Shown piece after piece: positions 14,597-22,728 of a stretch of DNA of 34,518 bases (position 1 is the stretch's first letter; the number at the start of each line of letters is the position of its first letter). The stretch spans positions 1-34,518 of IMG/VR virus record IMGVR_UViG_3300037961_003139; one strand, written 5' to 3'. The notes under the pieces are model-generated. The model searched no databases, was not told where the DNA came from, and worked only from the letters and a program-made list of their open reading frames with translations. Position numbers and translations under genes: made by a program. Source of the stretch: a virus.

Positions 14597-15124
14597 ATGA
14601 CTTATTATTGCTCTACTGCTGATGTTGCTGACCGTATGGGACTTAGTTCTCAAGAGCGTTTGGCTGCAGCAACAAGATTGACAGGCGCAATCCGTAGGGC
14701 TACAATTGACATAGACCAAGAATTTTTTTCAAGGGGTCGTGATGAACCAAGCAAGGCTACTGCAGAAACAACTTTATCTTCTTCTATTACTGCTGGGGCA
14801 ACTACAATTACAATAGGAGCTCCTTCTTTGTTTTCTTCTGCTGGTTCAGGAAATGTTGATGGTGATACTTTTCAATGGACTGGAAAGTCAGGTAGTGATT
14901 TGACGGGAGTTACAGGTATTTCTTTTGACCACAGTGCAGCAGTATTAGTGCAAGAAGGTGAAATAGCACACATTATTAGAGAAATTTGTGCTGACTTAGC
15001 AGCTGGTTATATCTATGAGGACCAAGCAGTTTTCGGTGATGGTAAAGACCTAAGAGCAAATACCTTCCGCAAAAGAGGTACTGAAGCACTTAACAGAATT
15101 GCTCATCACGGAGGAATTAACTAA
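14597..15124 (+). CDS. Head-tail connector with inserted beta-domain
   Basis: The N-terminal part (STADVADRMGLSSQERLAAA) and the C-terminal helix (AHIIREICADLAAGYIYED, then FRKRGTEALNRIAHH) are those of a gp6/gp15-type head-tail connector. Between them, about residues 55-120, sits a beta module of a type recurrent in phage structural proteins (TTITIGAPSLFSSAGSG to TFQWTGKSGSDLTGVTG). It would form part of the neck ring below the portal. It overlaps the next gene by one base (TAATG). Typical connectors are about 100 aa, so the insertion explains the 175 aa. Confidence 0.7.
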   Translation: MTYYCSTADVADRMGLSSQERLAAATRLTGAIRRATIDIDQEFFSRGRDEPSKATAETTLSSSITAGATTITIGAPSLFSSAGSGNVDGDTFQWTGKSGSDLTGVTGISFDHSAAVLVQEGEIAHIIREICADLAAGYIYEDQAVFGDGKDLRANTFRKRGTEALNRIAHHGGIN

Positions 15125-15906
15125 TGGTTATGACCGTTTCAGAGGCTTTGGGCGAATCCTTTAACATAGCACAATATATGTCTAAGGTTCGTTCTTTACC
15201 TGATGTATCTCCAAGAGATGCTGCTTTGGTTGATGGTGCTTTTAAAGACCAAATGAAAAGAGTAGTGTCTGGTAAACAGGGGGCTATGATGATTAAGTGG
15301 AATTGGTCTCAACTTAAGAAATTTATGAATCAACTAACCGAATCGGGTCTAAAGAAAACATTTGCTTTGGCTACTGCTCATGCTGCTCGTTTGAGCACAA
15401 CAGCAACAAAACTTCTTTTACAAAAGGGAGAAGGCTACCACAAAAGGAGTCCAGGAATACGAAGTCCATTTATCCAAGCAAGACTTAAGCGTGATACTAC
15501 AGGAATGTCAATTTACAAGTTAGTAGGAAAACACCTAAACTATGACTTTGATGTAGAAAAGGCAAGATTTATAGGTTTTGTTGGTAAAGATATGTCAACA
15601 CCACTAACAGGTTCAAGAGGCGCAGATTTAGCACCTCTTGTTGAAGGCATAAAAACAGGTAAAAGACCTATGGCTCCAATGTTCCCCGTAGCAGCAAGTG
15701 TCAATTGGAATCCTTCAAAACCAGAGTGGAGAGAATCACAAGCAGCCAACGACTTAGAAAACTTTTTTCAAATAGCGATTGATGAAAATAACAAAACCAA
15801 AATGAATCCCGTTAGAAGAGTAAGACCTGTTCCGTTTTTAGAACAATGGAGTGTTAGGACTACAAGTTTAACTATGGATAAATTTATGGAGTTGATGTTA
15901 AGATGA
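15124..15906 (+). CDS. Neck / tail-completion protein
   Basis: 260 aa, basic. The N-terminal half is helical, with WNWSQLKKFMNQLTESGLKK and AHAARLSTTATKLLLQKG, the central pattern of HK97 gp10-like neck proteins that connect adaptor and tail. The C-terminal half contains KPEWRESQAANDLENFFQIA and RVRPVPFLEQWSVRT. It is coupled to both neighbours by overlaps (TAATG and four bases). A second ATG at 15130 is possible. The assignment is by order (connector - this - tail terminator - tube) and the helical pattern, not by a firm motif. Confidence 0.6.
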   Translation: MVMTVSEALGESFNIAQYMSKVRSLPDVSPRDAALVDGAFKDQMKRVVSGKQGAMMIKWNWSQLKKFMNQLTESGLKKTFALATAHAARLSTTATKLLLQKGEGYHKRSPGIRSPFIQARLKRDTTGMSIYKLVGKHLNYDFDVEKARFIGFVGKDMSTPLTGSRGADLAPLVEGIKTGKRPMAPMFPVAASVNWNPSKPEWRESQAANDLENFFQIAIDENNKTKMNPVRRVRPVPFLEQWSVRTTSLTMDKFMELMLR

Positions 15907-16946
15907 GTGTAGCAGGACAAGGAGTATCTTGGTCGCATAGACTAAATGGAGAAGACCCAGCAAGCCCTTTAGGGCATAATCAAGGTTCTTGGGACACAAC
16001 AGTAGCAGGAACAGTAGATGGCGACTTTTGGAAAATAAGTGCTTCTGGATATAACACAATTAGTACTGCGAATTCAGGACTTACTATGATAGTTTCTTTA
16101 AAGTATGGTGCGTCAATACCGCCCGCTGGAACAATCTTGGCTTCACTTGATAATGGCGTAGGAGAAATCATCGTTAAATCAACAGGAAACACTACTTCCT
16201 TGACAATAAGTGCTTCTGGTACTAATGATGCAATACTGCCGGATTTAGACCTTACACAACCCTTTTTCTTTAGGTTAACTCTTGATAACCAACATGGTAG
16301 ATTTTATCCGTTTGATATGGAAGAAACTGAAACCGGAACAACACTATACATAGAAAGAAACAGTACTGCCAGCACATCTCAAGTATCATTTGGTTGCAAT
16401 GCCGGAGAAGTTTTGTTTGGTAATGTGTATTATACAAGTGATGGGGCGTTTTCACCATCTGAATTAGCACCTTCTATTTGGACTACTGATTTGCTGGTTA
16501 GAAACGGTTATAGAATTGTTGAGGTGTTGAAAAATTCAAAGCGTATGTATCTTAAGACATTTGTTGAAGATGCTTCTATAATATACGCTCATGACTTATC
16601 ACCTGCAGTAACTGCAAGGCTACAACCTCCTACAATTTTTGTAGTAGTGCCTTCTCTTACAACAAATATTGAAGCGTTAGGCGGTGGCGTAGTTTATCAT
16701 GATTATCAAGTTGAAGTGTTTGTGGTGACTCGAGCAGCCGATTATAGATATGCTCATAGATTGTGTGCTGAAATATCTGGTGAAGTAGTTGAAGAAATAT
16801 ACCTAAGAACCGGACAAGACGACAATAAAGACGCAGTAGTGGACTTTTCTTCATCAATTGACATGAAGTTAGAAGAAGATGAAGTGATTTGTGTAAATCA
16901 TCATACATTTAAGTTTAGGCGCAGAAGCAACTATCGCAAGAGATAA
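15903..16946 (+). CDS. Tail terminator fused to an N-terminal lectin-like (ConA/LamG) domain
   Basis: Residues 1-190 look like a concanavalin-type jelly roll (SWSHRLNGEDPASPLGHNQG at the start, DGDFWKISASGYNTI, later LFGNVYYTSDGAFSPSELA near the end), a domain that often binds glycans. Residues 195-347 have the features of a tail terminator: a basic start, LQPPTIFVVVPS and a beta-sheet with VVYHDYQVEVFVVTRAADYR, two helices, and a basic C-terminus. Terminators cap the finished tail tube and join it to the head, and they are usually about 130-160 aa. The extra 190 aa in front are unusual. It sits between the neck protein and the tube gene, as expected. Confidence 0.65.
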   Translation: MSVAGQGVSWSHRLNGEDPASPLGHNQGSWDTTVAGTVDGDFWKISASGYNTISTANSGLTMIVSLKYGASIPPAGTILASLDNGVGEIIVKSTGNTTSLTISASGTNDAILPDLDLTQPFFFRLTLDNQHGRFYPFDMEETETGTTLYIERNSTASTSQVSFGCNAGEVLFGNVYYTSDGAFSPSELAPSIWTTDLLVRNGYRIVEVLKNSKRMYLKTFVEDASIIYAHDLSPAVTARLQPPTIFVVVPSLTTNIEALGGGVVYHDYQVEVFVVTRAADYRYAHRLCAEISGEVVEEIYLRTGQDDNKDAVVDFSSSIDMKLEEDEVICVNHHTFKFRRRSNYRKR

Positions 16947-17001
16947 CGCAGACTTTAAGTGTGGCTGACTGGTGAACAGTGAGTATTAGGAGTTGTCTAT
17001 T

Positions 17002-18015
17002 ATGGGAGACTTTGACCAGCGTTATGTATCAATCGAAAAAGAATCAACTTATGGAACAGACCCAAGCAGTTCACCTGTATTTGGCGAAATTGACGATGAA
17101 TCATTTAAACACATTTACGAAACTATGGTTCGTGAAGATATGTCTAAGTATGGTGCATCAAAGGTGGTTCGTGGTAAAGAGTATTGTGAAGGTTCTTTGA
17201 ACACCGTTATGATGACCGACCCATTTACTGCTACTATGATTGCTGGTCTATTCGCTACCGATACAGTAACAACAGGTACTCCTAATGTTCACTTGCTTGA
17301 AGAAGGAAATCTAACAACTGACTTTTACCCAACCTTTTCTATACACATTGGTAGAACAGCCAGAGACCACATCTTTACAGGTATGTCTGTAAACAAAATG
17401 TCTGTGTCTGCAAGCGTAGGCGACTTTACTACTATGTCCTTTGAATGTCAAGGAAAGTCTGAAACTACATCACAAGCAACTATGCTAACCCCAACCTTCC
17501 CAGACAACGAACCATGCTACTACGCTAACGCAGAGATTTTCTTTAACGGCAACGCAACAAAGTCTGCTGATGTAAAGTCTTCTGACTTTGAAATCTCAAT
17601 CAACCGTGATTTGGACTCTGGTTTCTCTATTGGAAACTTGACTCTAACACAGGCACCACCTGTAACTCGTAGGTCTATTAGTGGGACTATTGAATTTAAC
17701 AACCCAATGTATGCTGCTACTGCTGACGAACCTTTCTATGATGCTTTGACTCAAGTTGGTGGTGTAAGCGGAACAACCTTCATTTACGATTCAACCGTTG
17801 TTGGTACTCCAGCACTCCGTATGAAGTATATTGAAACAACAAATGCTGACATTACCTTTGATTTCTTTAAGGTTGTATTTGATGCACCTGAAACATCTGT
17901 TTCTGGAAGGGAACATCAAACAATGACAACCCCATTCTTTGCGCTGTTTGATAACACAAACGACTGCATGGTTAGTTGCACAATTAGAAGCGCAACTGCA
18001 GGCGCATACATTTGA
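17002..18015 (+). CDS. Major tail tube protein
   Basis: This is the subunit of the tail tube. 337 aa, beta-rich, with a domain run RYVSIEKESTYGTDP, FTGMSVNKMSVSASVGDFTT and DFEISINRDLDSGF, typical of long-tailed phage tube proteins (two-layer beta-sandwich with a stack of SVNxxxVSA-like strands). The ATG at 17002 is preferred over a TTG nine bases earlier, because AGGAG lies nine bases before it. Codon use is richer in C-ending codons than the following tape measure and hub genes, as in the capsid gene, suggesting high expression. No sheath gene follows, so the tail is probably non-contractile. Confidence 0.82.
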   Translation: MGDFDQRYVSIEKESTYGTDPSSSPVFGEIDDESFKHIYETMVREDMSKYGASKVVRGKEYCEGSLNTVMMTDPFTATMIAGLFATDTVTTGTPNVHLLEEGNLTTDFYPTFSIHIGRTARDHIFTGMSVNKMSVSASVGDFTTMSFECQGKSETTSQATMLTPTFPDNEPCYYANAEIFFNGNATKSADVKSSDFEISINRDLDSGFSIGNLTLTQAPPVTRRSISGTIEFNNPMYAATADEPFYDALTQVGGVSGTTFIYDSTVVGTPALRMKYIETTNADITFDFFKVVFDAPETSVSGREHQTMTTPFFALFDNTNDCMVSCTIRSATAGAYI

Positions 18016-18067
18016 TTAGTATTAGTGTCTTTAAGACAAAGTTTAGTTTAGTAGCGAAGTGAAAAAA

Positions 18068-18430
18068 ATGCCAGTAATGAAAAAAGAATTTGAGTTCGGA
18101 GACGACGAGACAGGAAAAATAAAAGTCGTAGTCCGTCAAGCCAGCGGTTTAGATAGAATGAAATGGGAAGCAGCTCAAGGCCGAGCCTTAAGAAAATTTA
18201 GGGAATACGGGACTGATGTAGAAAATTGGACTGAAGAACAACAGAACAATTTTGTTGAATACCTTGATGAAGAAAATGTCGGTGTTGAAATGCAAATTAC
18301 CGAGTGGATTCCTAAATGTATTGTTGAACCAGAAGACTTTGACTTAGGTATTCTAACCTCTAACGAACTCAGGCAACTCTTGTTGTTTGTAAGGGGTGAT
18401 ACCGCTGATGGTGCTGTCCCTTTGGTCTAA
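18068..18430 (+). CDS. Tail assembly chaperone, short form (gpG-like)
   Basis: 120 aa, acidic, helical. The entry KKEFEFGDDETGKIKVVVRQ and the end with TSNELRQLLLFVRGD fit gpG-like chaperones that coat the tape measure until the tube polymerises. It lies between tube and tape measure genes, the diagnostic place. The ATG at 18068 is preferred over a GTG at 18059, since GTGA sits about six bases before it, as in the capsid gene. A small inverted repeat (TGTCT/AGACA) lies in the gap before it. The gene ends four bases after a -1 slippery heptamer, and the longer product continues in the next frame. Confidence 0.75.
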   Translation: MPVMKKEFEFGDDETGKIKVVVRQASGLDRMKWEAAQGRALRKFREYGTDVENWTEEQQNNFVEYLDEENVGVEMQITEWIPKCIVEPEDFDLGILTSNELRQLLLFVRGDTADGAVPLV

Positions 18431-18678
18431 TTTACAAGGTAGCCCCTGTCTTGTGTCAGGCCTACAAAGGGGTCTTACCTTCAGATTTAGTAGTAAAATA
18501 CTGCGAACCAGGCGGTTATTACCGTATGGAATTAGATTTAGCAGTAGCAGCAGAAATGCAAGACCAAATAGGCGAAGCATCAGAACGAGCCAAGAAAAAG
18601 AAGAATACTGGTTCAAAAGACGCTCGAAGTGCTTGGGCGAAACGCAAGCAAAAGAGAGAATCCATACGGAACGGTTAA
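18068..18678 (+). CDS. Tail assembly chaperone, frameshifted long form (gpGT-like)
   Basis: A -1 shift on the heptamer C CCT TTG (18418-18424) would fuse the 119 codons before it to 84 codons of the overlapping frame, which is open from 18409 and ends at 18678. The added part starts GLIYKVAPVLCQAYKGVLPS, contains a helix with YRMELDLAVAAEMQ and ends in a Lys/Arg-rich tail, as gpT-like parts do. The T frame has no good start of its own (only a TTG at 18451). In lambda and many long-tailed phages the G/GT ratio is set by this type of slippage. The product would be 203 aa. The shift is inferred, not shown. Confidence 0.7.
18418..18424 (+). promoter_or_regulatory. -1 frameshift slippery site CCCTTTG
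   Basis: In the frame of the short chaperone it reads C CCT TTG, an exact X XXY YYZ heptamer. Both tRNAs can re-pair on CCC TTT. The zero-frame stop follows four bases later. A possible stem (GGTA 18438-18441 and CCCC 18443-18446 with GGGG 18469-18472 and TACC 18476-18479) begins 14 bases downstream. Confidence 0.7.
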
Positions 18679-18718
18679 ACGAATATGAGGTTCTTGAGTA
18701 TTAAGAGGGAGTGATAGA

Positions 18719-21700
18719 GTGGCAACCACAGGCGCAGCAATGGTAATGTTTGAAGTGGTTGGTTCATTTCAAGCAAAGCGATTGCTGTCCGATGCAAGGG
18801 CGCAAATGAACATCATGAACGCTATCATGCTTAATGGTCTTTCCGGTATTTTTCAAGCAGTAGACCAAATTACTGAACAAATAGACGGCATGGTTGATGC
18901 TACTGTCCCACTTGCACAAGAATTTGCACAGGCTCGTATTCAATTTGACAAGTTTATGGGAGAAGCCGAAAATCTTGAAGAAGTCAGAGAAGATATAAAG
19001 AAAATAGGTTTAGAATTTGGATTTACTGCTGATAAGGCTCTTGAGGCTGGTGCTAAGATGGCTCAGCTCAAAGATGTAGTAGGTGGTGAAGGTTCAGTTG
19101 TTGCTGCTACTGAAGTTGGTATTAAGTTTGCATTGATTGGTGATATGGAAACTCAAGATGCTATGCAAAAATTAGTGAATTTGCAACAGCAAACCGACTT
19201 TATGTTTGGTGATTTGACTCAATCCCAAATAGAAGCAATGAATGCTGAACAAAGAGCAAACCTTGTTAGGGCAAATTCAATGAAAGTTTTGACACAACTA
19301 AACACGGTTGAAAACAGATCTGCTGCTACAATGCAACAAATTACCTTCATTATGAATCAGTTTGCAAGTCAAGCGAATTTAACAGGCGAATCTATTGCTG
19401 ACATGGCTGCAAATGCGGCTGTATTAGTAGAATCTGGTGAAGAAATGGGTAAAGCAGGTAGGGCTTTGCGTATGATTTATGCTCGTCTTGGTGCTAACAC
19501 TAAAGATAATAATGATGTTTTGGCTCAATTTGGAGTTAGCGTTAAAGATACAGCAGGTAATCTAAGGCCACTATCAGACATTACTGCAGACTTGGCTGAA
19601 AAATTCCCAGATTTGACAGAAGCAGAACAACAGCATATTGCTCAGTTAGTTGCTGGAAATGACCACTATGTAAGATTTATCAAGTTGGTTCAAGGTTCTG
19701 AAAGACAACAAATATTGGCTACTCAGGCTTCTCTTGGTCTATCTGATGCTCAAGAAGAAGTTAATATTAAAATTCAAGACCAAGCAAACCAATTAAAGAA
19801 ACTGCAATCAGAATTAAAGAATACACAAGCAGAAATGGGTAGTGCTTTTATCCCAGCACAAATGAAGGCTACTCAAGCCCAAATATCATTCAATAAGGCA
19901 ATAACCGACCTATACACAACAGGTACTGACCCAATGGGAGAATTAGGAAAGGACTTAAAAGCCATATCAGATTTAGACTTTTCTAATTTTAACATTATTG
20001 ATACTGCTATGGGTTCAATAGTAAAGGGTGGTATAGACTTTGCATTTGCGTTCCAAAGGGTGCAAAAAGTGTTGGGGCCTGTAGTTGAAGCCATGATTAA
20101 CATTAAGTCCTTGAGCGTAGCCATACAAACGCAGCAAACGATAATGAGGGCTATGCAAGGCGAACAATTAGTAAATGCTAATATCTACAATCAAGCAGCA
20201 CAATCTCAAGCATTGACAACTGAATTGGCCTTCCAAGAATTACATGCTCGTGAAAGAATAGGTCAAGCAGGAGCATTAGCACTACAAATAGCAAACGGAG
20301 AAAAAAGTACTCACGACCAAAAATTAATTTCTATGCACGCTCAAAATTCTGCTGCTACAACTCTTAACGACCTCGCAAAACAAAGACACAATTTGGCAGC
20401 TCAAATAGGTAATTTAGAACAAAATATGCTTAATGTTGTTCAACAAGCAGATGCAGCTCAAAAGAATATTAATGCTACTATTAGAGCAAGAGCAGCAGCA
20501 AGTGCTACATTGTCAGCACAAGAATTACAAGTGCTTGGTCAAAAAGTTTCTTTGCTAACTAACGAAGCAATGCAAAGTCAAATAAAGATAGAAACTATGA
20601 AGAATGAACATGCTATGGCGTTGGCTACTGTTCAAGCAGGAAATGTAAAAGTTAGGAACGCTTACAAAGAAAAAGAATTGTTAGAAGAATTAATCCAACT
20701 TGGATTTATTGAAAAAGAAACAGTAACTGCTCTACAACAAGACAAAAGAAGGTCATTAGAAATTGATAGACAGCAATTACAAATAGCAAGAAATAACATT
20801 GCTTTAAGAGCATTAGAAGCAGAATTAGCAGATGAATTAGGGATTCAACAACTTGGTAATATGATTCAAAGATTAGTGCAAAGCCAATTGGCTAATCAAG
20901 AATTAGGAAAAAGTATTACTTTAACAGAACAAATGAATTCTCTTGGTGAACAAGAAAGACTTATAATAAATTCAGTTACAAGCGGTAAATTCATAAAAAA
21001 TGAATTGACTGATGCTGAAGTAACTGCTCTACAAGTTTTGCTACCGTTATTAAAACAACAAAACATAACTTCAGAAGCACAAGCACAAAATCTATATGAA
21101 ATTATTTTGGCTCAAGTACAATACAATGCTACTCAAGATGTATTGATGCAAAAGCAAATGGCTACAAACGCTTCAATGACTAAATACAGCGCTCTTTTGG
21201 GAGGTGCGTCTGGACTAATTACTTTATTTGACGATTCAACTAAAGGTGCTAAAGCAAGTATGGCGTTAATGGTGCCTGTAATGATTATGAGCACAATACA
21301 AATGATACAAATGACAAATAGTATGGTAAATCAAGCAACTCAAGCAGTTAAAGGCTCTGTTGCAAATACAGGTTATGCCTTTTCGTTTAAGGCTGTTGGT
21401 GCAGCAGCATCTCAAGCAGCAACTGCTGTTAAAGGATTTATGGCCAGCACAGGCGTTGGTCTTATCGCTATTGCTGCGATTACCGCTGCAGTATATATGT
21501 TTAGTGATGGTTCTGAAGAAGCAGCAGCATCTATTATAGTGATGAATAATGCTATGACAGACAGTCTATCAATTATTCAAGATTTACAAAGCACCGGATT
21601 AGATGAAACTTTATCAGACATACCAATAGCAGTTCAAAGTGCGCTTGAAGCAGCAGGAATTAGCGACTTTGCTAATATAGCACAAATGAACATGGCAGAA

Positions 21701-22726
21701 TTAGAAAATGTTATAGCAATAACAGCAGACGAAATAAAAAGACTTACTGAATTAGCAGGTGATGGAGAAACAGTACAAGAAAGGCTATTTCAAACTCAAT
21801 TAGATGCTGCAAATAAATACATAGGAGCATTGAAAACTCAAGAAACTCTTTTGATTTCACAATTAGCACTATCTGGAGATTTATCGTCATTGAATGAAAA
21901 GAATTTAAGAATGTCAGGTGATAATGCTGCAAGCGTTCTTCAGCAACTTGAAAATGAATTCGGAGATGACTTTGGGGACATAAACGCAAGAGGATTTTTT
22001 GGATATTCAAGAGGGGACTTAGAAGATGATGTAGGTAAGTCAGCACATGATGCTGCTGGTGCTCTTATTTTTGCCTTTGAACAAGAATTAGGCAAAGAAA
22101 TGTCAAGAGCGAACATAGAAGATTTGCTTGAAGTGCTTACTCACACTGGTTTAGACCACATGACTGGTTTGAGTGCCTACGAAGAACATATTAGAGATTC
22201 AGGTAAATATACTGGACAATTTATGGAATTTTTAGAAGGTTTAAGAGATGTATCTGAAGAAACATCAATCGGATTAGACATATTATCGCTTTCTATGAAT
22301 GATTTGGGCGATTTTGAAACAGAAGACCTTTCAGATTATACAGATGTCGTTGAAAAATTAAGAAACAATTTTAATATGACAGAAGATAGCGCACAAACTC
22401 TTGTTGATATAATAGGAGAAATGGGTTCAGATTCAGGACCTATTGATGAAACTGCCGAATCAATAGAACATTTGGGACAAACAATGGCAGAATTTAACAA
22501 CAATCGTGAAGCCATGTTCTTTGGACTTTCACAATCAGGCGCAACAGGAGACTTTGTTAAGCAAGTGCAACAAAAAGGCGTTGAAAATTTAGTAGCAAAC
22601 ACCGAATTGATAATAACCAATAACTTTAATGGTATGTTGCTACATGAAATGGTTACTGAAGTTACTGAAGGAGTGATAGAAAATCTGGTGAATGCCGGAG
22701 TAGTGCAAGCAGGAGCAGTGGGTTAA
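18719..22726 (+). CDS. Tape measure protein
   Basis: A 1335-aa, Ala/Gln/Glu-rich and mostly helical protein directly after the chaperones. It fixes tail length and is ejected with the DNA. The N-terminal 330 residues carry the usual conserved block (for example GFTADKALEAGAKMAQL and MRMIYARLGA-like LRMIYARLGANTKD). A very long coiled-coil part follows (about 330-830). Two hydrophobic stretches at about 848-870 (MVPVMIMSTIQMIQMT) and 912-928 (GVGLIAIAAITAAVYMF) could enter the host membrane. At about 1.5 angstrom per residue the tail would be near 200 nm. It starts at a GTG with GGGAGTGAT three bases before it. Confidence 0.92.
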   Translation: MATTGAAMVMFEVVGSFQAKRLLSDARAQMNIMNAIMLNGLSGIFQAVDQITEQIDGMVDATVPLAQEFAQARIQFDKFMGEAENLEEVREDIKKIGLEFGFTADKALEAGAKMAQLKDVVGGEGSVVAATEVGIKFALIGDMETQDAMQKLVNLQQQTDFMFGDLTQSQIEAMNAEQRANLVRANSMKVLTQLNTVENRSAATMQQITFIMNQFASQANLTGESIADMAANAAVLVESGEEMGKAGRALRMIYARLGANTKDNNDVLAQFGVSVKDTAGNLRPLSDITADLAEKFPDLTEAEQQHIAQLVAGNDHYVRFIKLVQGSERQQILATQASLGLSDAQEEVNIKIQDQANQLKKLQSELKNTQAEMGSAFIPAQMKATQAQISFNKAITDLYTTGTDPMGELGKDLKAISDLDFSNFNIIDTAMGSIVKGGIDFAFAFQRVQKVLGPVVEAMINIKSLSVAIQTQQTIMRAMQGEQLVNANIYNQAAQSQALTTELAFQELHARERIGQAGALALQIANGEKSTHDQKLISMHAQNSAATTLNDLAKQRHNLAAQIGNLEQNMLNVVQQADAAQKNINATIRARAAASATLSAQELQVLGQKVSLLTNEAMQSQIKIETMKNEHAMALATVQAGNVKVRNAYKEKELLEELIQLGFIEKETVTALQQDKRRSLEIDRQQLQIARNNIALRALEAELADELGIQQLGNMIQRLVQSQLANQELGKSITLTEQMNSLGEQERLIINSVTSGKFIKNELTDAEVTALQVLLPLLKQQNITSEAQAQNLYEIILAQVQYNATQDVLMQKQMATNASMTKYSALLGGASGLITLFDDSTKGAKASMALMVPVMIMSTIQMIQMTNSMVNQATQAVKGSVANTGYAFSFKAVGAAASQAATAVKGFMASTGVGLIAIAAITAAVYMFSDGSEEAAASIIVMNNAMTDSLSIIQDLQSTGLDETLSDIPIAVQSALEAAGISDFANIAQMNMAELENVIAITADEIKRLTELAGDGETVQERLFQTQLDAANKYIGALKTQETLLISQLALSGDLSSLNEKNLRMSGDNAASVLQQLENEFGDDFGDINARGFFGYSRGDLEDDVGKSAHDAAGALIFAFEQELGKEMSRANIEDLLEVLTHTGLDHMTGLSAYEEHIRDSGKYTGQFMEFLEGLRDVSEETSIGLDILSLSMNDLGDFETEDLSDYTDVVEKLRNNFNMTEDSAQTLVDIIGEMGSDSGPIDETAESIEHLGQTMAEFNNNREAMFFGLSQSGATGDFVKQVQQKGVENLVANTELIITNNFNGMLLHEMVTEVTEGVIENLVNAGVVQAGAVG

Positions 22727-22728
22727 TA

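Noticed and set aside
18396-18704. 102-codon frame overlapping the chaperone T part
   Set aside because: Different frame from the gpT-like sequence, with Arg/Ser-rich chance composition. The -1 product explains this stretch better.
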